DNA of 51,801 bases, taken from DASXRA01 sp036506155 (GTDB taxonomy: Bacteria > Actinomycetota > Actinomycetes > Mycobacteriales > Jatrophihabitantaceae). Position 1 is the stretch's first letter; each line of letters starts with the position of its first letter. Where the stretch lies: positions 1-51,801 of the forward strand of contig DASXSF010000062.1 of NCBI GenBank assembly GCA_036506155.1. Reading direction: 5' to 3'. The notes beneath the pieces are model-generated. The model had not been told where the DNA came from and did no database searches. It was given only the letters and a program-made list of their open reading frames with translations. Of the stretch, positions 47,792-51,801 are shown piece after piece. A program made the translations under genes and the position numbers.

Positions 47792-50041
47792 CTAAACCCG
47801 GGTGTAGACCTCGTCCGGCTCGCCGGGCCGGCTCGGCCTGCCGCCCCGCTGGGCGAGTGCGGCGTCCTCGGCGTCGACCGAGATGTGCGGCGTGATCCGG
47901 TCGAGCGCCTTCGGGAAGAACCAGTTGGCCTTGCCGAACATGTGCATCAGCGACGGCACGAGAATCGTCCGCAGCACGAACGCGTCGAGGAACACTGCGC
48001 TGGAGAGGCCGATGCCTAGCATCTTGACGGCCCGGTTCGGGTCCAACACGAACCCGAAGAACACAGTGATCATGATTAGCGCGGCCGCAGTGATAATCCC
48101 GCCCGTCTCGGCCTGCCCGACTGTGACGGCACGCCGGTTGTCGCCGGTGTGCACCCACTCCTCGTGCATGCGGCTAACCAGGAACACCTGGTAGTCCATC
48201 GACAGCCCGAACAGGACCGCGAAGAACATGACCGGTGCCCACGCCTCGATCGGTGCGCCCTTGCCGATACCGAGCGCCTCCGAACCCCAGCCCCACTGGA
48301 AGATCGCCACCACCAGGCCGAACGAGGCGCCGGCGGCCAGCAGGTTCATCGCCGCCGCGGTGAGCGGTACCACAAGGCTGCGGAACGCCACGAGCAGCAG
48401 CAGGAACGACAACCCCACCACGGCGGTGATGAACAGCGGCAGCTTGTCCGACAGCACCTTTGCGAAGTCGACGTAGATCGCCGTCTGCCCATACACGTAG
48501 ACGCGGTCCGGGGTGCCCTGGTACACGCTGGGCAGAACGTCATTGCGCAGCCTGTTGACCAGGTTGGTGGTGGCCTCGTCCTGCGGTGCGCTCACCGACT
48601 TGAACGAGATGAGGTTCAGCGTCGGGGTCAGCGGCTTGTGCGTGACGACGCTTGCCGCGTCGACGTCGTTGACCGTTCGAAGCTTGCTGCTGACTGTTTC
48701 GGCTGTCTGCGGCGCGTTCTGCCCGCTGACGACCAGGGTCAGCACGGAGTTGTAGCCCTTACCGAAGCCCTGGGCGATCAGGTCGTAGCCCTTGCGGGTG
48801 GTGGTGCTGGCCCGGTCATTGCCCTGGTCGGCGTGGCCCAGCCGCATCGAGAGGAACGGTATGGCCAGCGCGATCACGATCGCCGCGCCGATCACGCCGG
48901 TGACCACCTTGCGCCGGGCCACGAGCTCCGCCCACCGAGCCCAGAAACCCCTGAGCTCTCCGGTCTCGAACTGCCCGGCCCGCACTGCACGGCGCTGCGC
49001 TCGGGGCAGCACCTTGAGTCCGAGCAGGCTGAGCAGCGCGGGCAGCAGCGTCACCGACGCCACCATGGTCAGGCTCACGGCAATCGCCGTGCCGATCGCC
49101 AGGCCGTAGAAGAAGCTGACGCCCAGCAGGGTCAAGCCGAGCATCGCGACACATACGGTCGAGCCGGCGAAGAGGACCGCGCGTCCCGAGGTGTTGATCG
49201 ATGCAACGATCGAATCCGGCACGCTCATTCCGCGGCGCAGGTTGCGTCGATGTCGCGTCACGATGAACAACGCGTAGTCGACCCCGACGCCGATCACCAT
49301 CAACTCGGAGAGTTGTGGGGTGATGTTCGAGACGTTCATGGCGTGGCTGAGGATCGCGATGAGGCCCAGACCGCTGCTCAGCGCGGCTATGGCGCTCGCG
49401 AGGGGCAAGGCGGTCGCACCGACCGTGCGGAAGACGATCGCCAGGATGATCAGCGCCGCGATGAAGCCCAGCACGACCGGGTTGACGCCGCTCTCCTTCT
49501 GGCCCTGCCCCTGGAAGCCGTCGCCGGTGAACTCGACTTGGAGCGTCGAGCTGTTCAGCGGCTTCAGCGCGTTGTAAACGCCGTCGAAGAGCTTCTGGTC
49601 GTACTTGTCCGTGTACCAGTTGACATTGACGATGGCGATCGTCTTGTCCTGAGACAGCTGCGTCGGCTGCGCGGGGGCAGGCGTCGCTGTGCCATTGGCA
49701 GCACAGTTGTACGACCCCCAGGGGCTGGTGACGCCCGTGACCTTGAAGTTCTCACCGCACAACTTCTGGAGGTCGGAGACGACATTGGCGGGTGGGGTCT
49801 CGAGGGTTCCCGTCTTGGCGTGCATGACGACCTGTCCGGAGAGGCCGGTCTGCTGCTTCTGCCCGGAGTGCTTGAGCAGGTTCATGACGGTCTGCGTCTC
49901 GGTGCCGGGCAGGCTGAACGAGTCCTTGTAGTTGGCCCCACCGAATGCACCGGCGATGCCCTGTGCGATGAAGATGAACGCGAGCCAAGCGACGATCACG
50001 AGCCATCGACGTCGGATGGCCAAGCGAGCAAGTTTTTGCAT
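47792..50041 (-). CDS. MMPL family RND transporter
   Basis: A 749-residue membrane protein with two repeats of a TM helix, a large exported domain and five to six helices. VIGVGVDYALFIVTRHRRNL and FFAVLFGLSMDYQVFLVSRM hold the Asp-Tyr proton-relay pairs of MmpL proteins. The exported loops carry DGFQGQGQKESGVNPV and similar. MMPL proteins export lipids or small molecules to the envelope; cargo unknown. It ends at a type 2 palindrome. Confidence 0.93.
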   Translation of the reverse strand: MQKLARLAIRRRWLVIVAWLAFIFIAQGIAGAFGGANYKDSFSLPGTETQTVMNLLKHSGQKQQTGLSGQVVMHAKTGTLETPPANVVSDLQKLCGENFKVTGVTSPWGSYNCAANGTATPAPAQPTQLSQDKTIAIVNVNWYTDKYDQKLFDGVYNALKPLNSSTLQVEFTGDGFQGQGQKESGVNPVVLGFIAALIILAIVFRTVGATALPLASAIAALSSGLGLIAILSHAMNVSNITPQLSELMVIGVGVDYALFIVTRHRRNLRRGMSVPDSIVASINTSGRAVLFAGSTVCVAMLGLTLLGVSFFYGLAIGTAIAVSLTMVASVTLLPALLSLLGLKVLPRAQRRAVRAGQFETGELRGFWARWAELVARRKVVTGVIGAAIVIALAIPFLSMRLGHADQGNDRASTTTRKGYDLIAQGFGKGYNSVLTLVVSGQNAPQTAETVSSKLRTVNDVDAASVVTHKPLTPTLNLISFKSVSAPQDEATTNLVNRLRNDVLPSVYQGTPDRVYVYGQTAIYVDFAKVLSDKLPLFITAVVGLSFLLLLVAFRSLVVPLTAAAMNLLAAGASFGLVVAIFQWGWGSEALGIGKGAPIEAWAPVMFFAVLFGLSMDYQVFLVSRMHEEWVHTGDNRRAVTVGQAETGGIITAAALIMITVFFGFVLDPNRAVKMLGIGLSSAVFLDAFVLRTILVPSLMHMFGKANWFFPKALDRITPHISVDAEDAALAQRGGRPSRPGEPDEVYTRV

Positions 50042-50286
50042 AGAGCACTCCGGGGGAGATACAGGCAGGGCCGCTAGCAGAGTGCATGATCGACGCTGAG
50101 GACGCGATTTGATTCTCAGGTGCCTGACAGCGTTCTTCGGTTGGGTGAAGCAACGCCAGTGCCGCCGCGAGCGGCGGGCGAAGCACGCTCCAGTATGGCG
50201 GAGCGGGCCGGCATCAGCATCCGGTTATCGGTGACCCACACCGCACCCGACGGTGCATGTCGGCCGATGCAGCGCTAGCTGCGTGC

Positions 50287-50315
50287 TTGCAATTGCGAGC
50301 ACTCTCGGGCAGACT
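50287..50315 (+). promoter_or_regulatory. Putative promoter of the xre-hbhA operon
   Basis: TTGCAA (50287-50292), 17-base spacer, CAGACT (50310-50315). The start of transcription would fall at the GTG of the XRE gene (50323), giving a leaderless message. Confidence 0.5.
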
Positions 50316-50322
50316 GGATGCC

Positions 50323-50739
50323 GTGAGAGTCGACTCGGTGCGTGGGCGGGCGAAGAAGGCCGCCACGATCGGGGAGTTCATCCGCGAACAGCGTGAGCAG
50401 GCGCAAGTCTCAGTGCGTCAGCTTGCCCGGCTCGCGGGGGTGTCCAACCCGTACTTGTCGCAGATCGAACGCGGGCTGCGCAAGCCGAGTGCCGAGATCC
50501 TCCAGCAGATCGCGAAGGGCCTGGCGATCTCCGCCGAGCAGCTGTACCAGCGTGCCGGGATCCTCGAATCGCGGCACGGCGACCCCGAGCTGATCGCCGC
50601 GATCCTCTCAGACACGGGCCTCGCCGAGCGGCAGAAGCAGGTACTTATCGAGATCTACGAGTCGTTCCGCCGCGAAAACGCGGCGGGCGATACCACCAAC
50701 GAGAACCCAAGGAGCAATACGTATGTCGATCGCAAGTGA
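50323..50739 (+). CDS. XRE family regulator upstream of hbhA
   Basis: A 138-residue Cro/CI-type protein. The helix-turn-helix is IGEFIREQREQAQVSVRQLA then GVSNPYLSQIERGLRKPSAE, followed by LAISAEQLYQRAGILE and a C-terminal RQKQVLIEIYESFR helix. It matches the regulator preceding hbhA in mycobacteria. The GTG at 50323 fits a leaderless start; earlier starts add unlike sequence. It overlaps hbhA by 17 bases, so they are one operon. Confidence 0.9.
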   Translation: MRVDSVRGRAKKAATIGEFIREQREQAQVSVRQLARLAGVSNPYLSQIERGLRKPSAEILQQIAKGLAISAEQLYQRAGILESRHGDPELIAAILSDTGLAERQKQVLIEIYESFRRENAAGDTTNENPRSNTYVDRK

Positions 50740-51289
50740 CGTCCGTTCCTACGCCGACTCCGCCCTCGGGCAGGCCCAGGCGCGCGCGACCGAGGTGCGC
50801 GGTGACGCGACCGAGTTCGCCGGCCGGGTCCTGTCCCGTGCGGCAGCGACCTACACCGAACTGTGGACCAGGGGTGACGCGCTCACGAAGCGGGCCGGCG
50901 CGACCGTCGAGCCATACATCGTGCAGCTGAAGGGCTACGGCACCGCTGCCGCCGAACGGCTCGAGCAGACCTATGTCGAGCTGCGCAAGAACGACCAGGT
51001 TGCCAAGGTGGTCACAGCCGCCGAGACCACCATCGGCGCGGTGCAGGAGCGCGTCACATCGCTGCTCGACCGTCAGGCGACTGCGCCGACGCGAGCCGGA
51101 GAGCCGACCGGAGCTCCGGCCGAGGCGGCCGCCAAGCCCACAACGCCGGCTAAGCCCACCGCGCCGGCCAAGCCCACAGCGGCCGCCAAGCGCACAACCG
51201 CCGCCAAGGCAAAGCCGGCTGGCAACGCCACTGCGGCGAATGCCACGCCTGCCAGGCGGACCACTACGCGCCGGACAACCAAAGCCTGA
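50723..51289 (+). CDS. hbhA: HbhA-like heparin-binding hemagglutinin
   Basis: A 188-residue protein. The first 115 residues are helical coiled coil (SYADSALGQAQARATEVRGD, LEQTYVELRKNDQVAKVV). The C-terminal 70 residues are Lys/Ala/Pro/Thr repeats (AAKPTTPAKPTAPAKPTAAA) ending in an Arg/Thr stretch, the glycosaminoglycan-binding tail of HbhA. In mycobacteria it acts in adhesion and in lipid domains of the envelope; in a free-living host the role may be structural. AAGGAG lies within the XRE gene before the ATG. Confidence 0.85.
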   Translation: MSIASDVRSYADSALGQAQARATEVRGDATEFAGRVLSRAAATYTELWTRGDALTKRAGATVEPYIVQLKGYGTAAAERLEQTYVELRKNDQVAKVVTAAETTIGAVQERVTSLLDRQATAPTRAGEPTGAPAEAAAKPTTPAKPTAPAKPTAAAKRTTAAKAKPAGNATAANATPARRTTTRRTTKA

Positions 51290-51295
51290 TCCGGA

Positions 51296-51327
51296 CCGCC
51301 CGCTCGGATGCCGTCGGAGCGGGGCGG
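51296..51327 (+). terminator. Hairpin between hbhA and the DUF2516 gene
   Basis: CCGCCCGCTC and GAGCGGGGCGG pair over ten bases with one bulged G and an 11-base loop, seven bases after the hbhA stop. It may stop part of the transcription. Confidence 0.65.
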
Positions 51328-51360
51328 CCGCACCTCGCGGCGACAACTAGTCTTCCTGAC

Positions 51361-51657
51361 ATGCAGCTGATCCACGACGTCTACTGGTGGGTCGACTGGG
51401 TGCTGTACTGGGGTCTGGTCGCGCTGCGCGCCTGGGCGGTGATCGACTGCGCCACACGCAAGGCGGCCGCCTTCCCGGCGGCGGACAAGCTGACCAAACC
51501 GGCCTGGCTCGCCATCACGATCATCGGTGGCGGGCTCGGGTCGCTGTTCTTCTACCCGCTCCACATCGTCTCGCTGATCTCTGTCGTCGCAGCGCTCGTG
51601 TATCTGTGCGACGTGCGTCCCGCGGTGCGGGAGGTCTCCGGCGGCAACCGCTGGTGA
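51361..51657 (+). CDS. DUF2516 membrane protein
   Basis: A 98-residue protein with three hydrophobic helices (VLYWGLVALRAWAVIDC, LAITIIGGGLGSLFF and IVSLISVVAALVYLCDV). This matches the DUF2516 family that follows hbhA in mycobacteria; function unknown. It may share the xre-hbhA transcript by read-through of the hairpin. Past the stop, 51658-51801 has no gene I can support. Confidence 0.88.
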   Translation: MQLIHDVYWWVDWVLYWGLVALRAWAVIDCATRKAAAFPAADKLTKPAWLAITIIGGGLGSLFFYPLHIVSLISVVAALVYLCDVRPAVREVSGGNRW

Positions 51658-51801
51658 CGGCGTCGGTCAGCTGGGCCGGGTGACGCGACGAGCCGGTCTC
51701 GGCATTCGCCGGGGTGCGTGTGCGCTTGACCACTGGCCGTGGCCCTGCCGGTGTCACTTCGGCGCCAATTCGGGCAGAATAATAGACCGAGGCCCCTCCA
51801 T

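Noticed and set aside
48149..50077. 642-codon plus-strand frame opposite the MMPL gene
   Set aside because: Rich in Arg, Gln, His and Asp with no motif; the MMPL frame on the other strand is clearly the real gene.
51658..51801. Gene at the right edge
   Set aside because: No frame with start, SD and plausible composition is visible; the final cat could be a minus-strand start but only three bases are in view.

Overview
The window is high-GC DNA from an actinobacterium (Actinomycetota). The evidence is the gene set: BldC, the GlnR/mycothiol synthase pair, an HbhA-type protein, a DUF3073 protein, an LmeA-type protein, ChoD-type oxidase, very high GC at codon position 3, many GTG starts and several apparently leaderless genes. 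Gene order resembles the mycobacterial/streptomycete blocks purM - DUF3073 - bldC and aminotransferase IV - nitrobindin - sseC - cysA - lmeA - glnR - mshD - pst, which points to a spore-former/Frankia-like or related lineage; the species cannot be fixed from the sequence alone.

Layout. 1-531 (minus) is the N-terminal part of an exported Pro/Thr-repeat surface protein that runs off the left edge. 804-2785 holds purM coupled to a lipoprotein gene, facing a 59-residue DUF3073 gene; then bldC with a strong terminator, and a marR-MFS efflux operon with a visible operator. 5858-12151 (minus) carries a GH3 glycosidase with PA14 insert, a VOC protein and a large exported M14 carboxypeptidase broken by two single-base frameshifts. 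tRNA-Phe(GAA) follows, then a sirohydrochlorin-chelatase-like gene coupled to a membrane metallophosphoesterase, a small coiled-coil gene, and a secreted beta-propeller protein.

16707-32299 is a more accessory stretch: a GAF-PAS-GGDEF-EAL enzyme, a hemerythrin-like protein divergent from an S9 peptidase, a DUF559-type protein, an ECF42-type sigma factor with its DGPF protein and an MFS pump, DUF1918, homocysteine methyltransferase divergent from a marR gene coupled to a frameshifted MFS gene, ChoD-type oxidase, another MFS gene and a divergent LysR regulator.

32364-43344 is nutrient metabolism: glnR-mshD followed by pstSCAB behind a PHO-box-like repeat (nitrogen, thiol and phosphate), an alpha/beta hydrolase with a membrane protein, an lmeA-type gene, and a sulfur block (cysteine-rich leader peptide, thiosulfate sulfurtransferase, SseC/DUF1416, DsrE-like) followed by a tiny membrane peptide coupled to a nitrobindin-like gene. 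43402-47733 has a GT-C-like membrane protein, a 460-base gene-free stretch with stable hairpins, a PabC-like aminotransferase and a fur-ygfZ pair. An MMPL transporter and the xre-hbhA-DUF2516 operon close the window.

The most unusual signals are two different families of 47-base palindromes placed at gene ends, where they often supply the stop codon or lie between convergent genes; a leaderless cysteine-codon leader peptide with an anti-Shine-Dalgarno in front of the sulfurtransferase; a 28-codon ORF bridging the sulfurtransferase and sseC through TGATG overlaps; and the structured gene-free stretch at 45104-45255.
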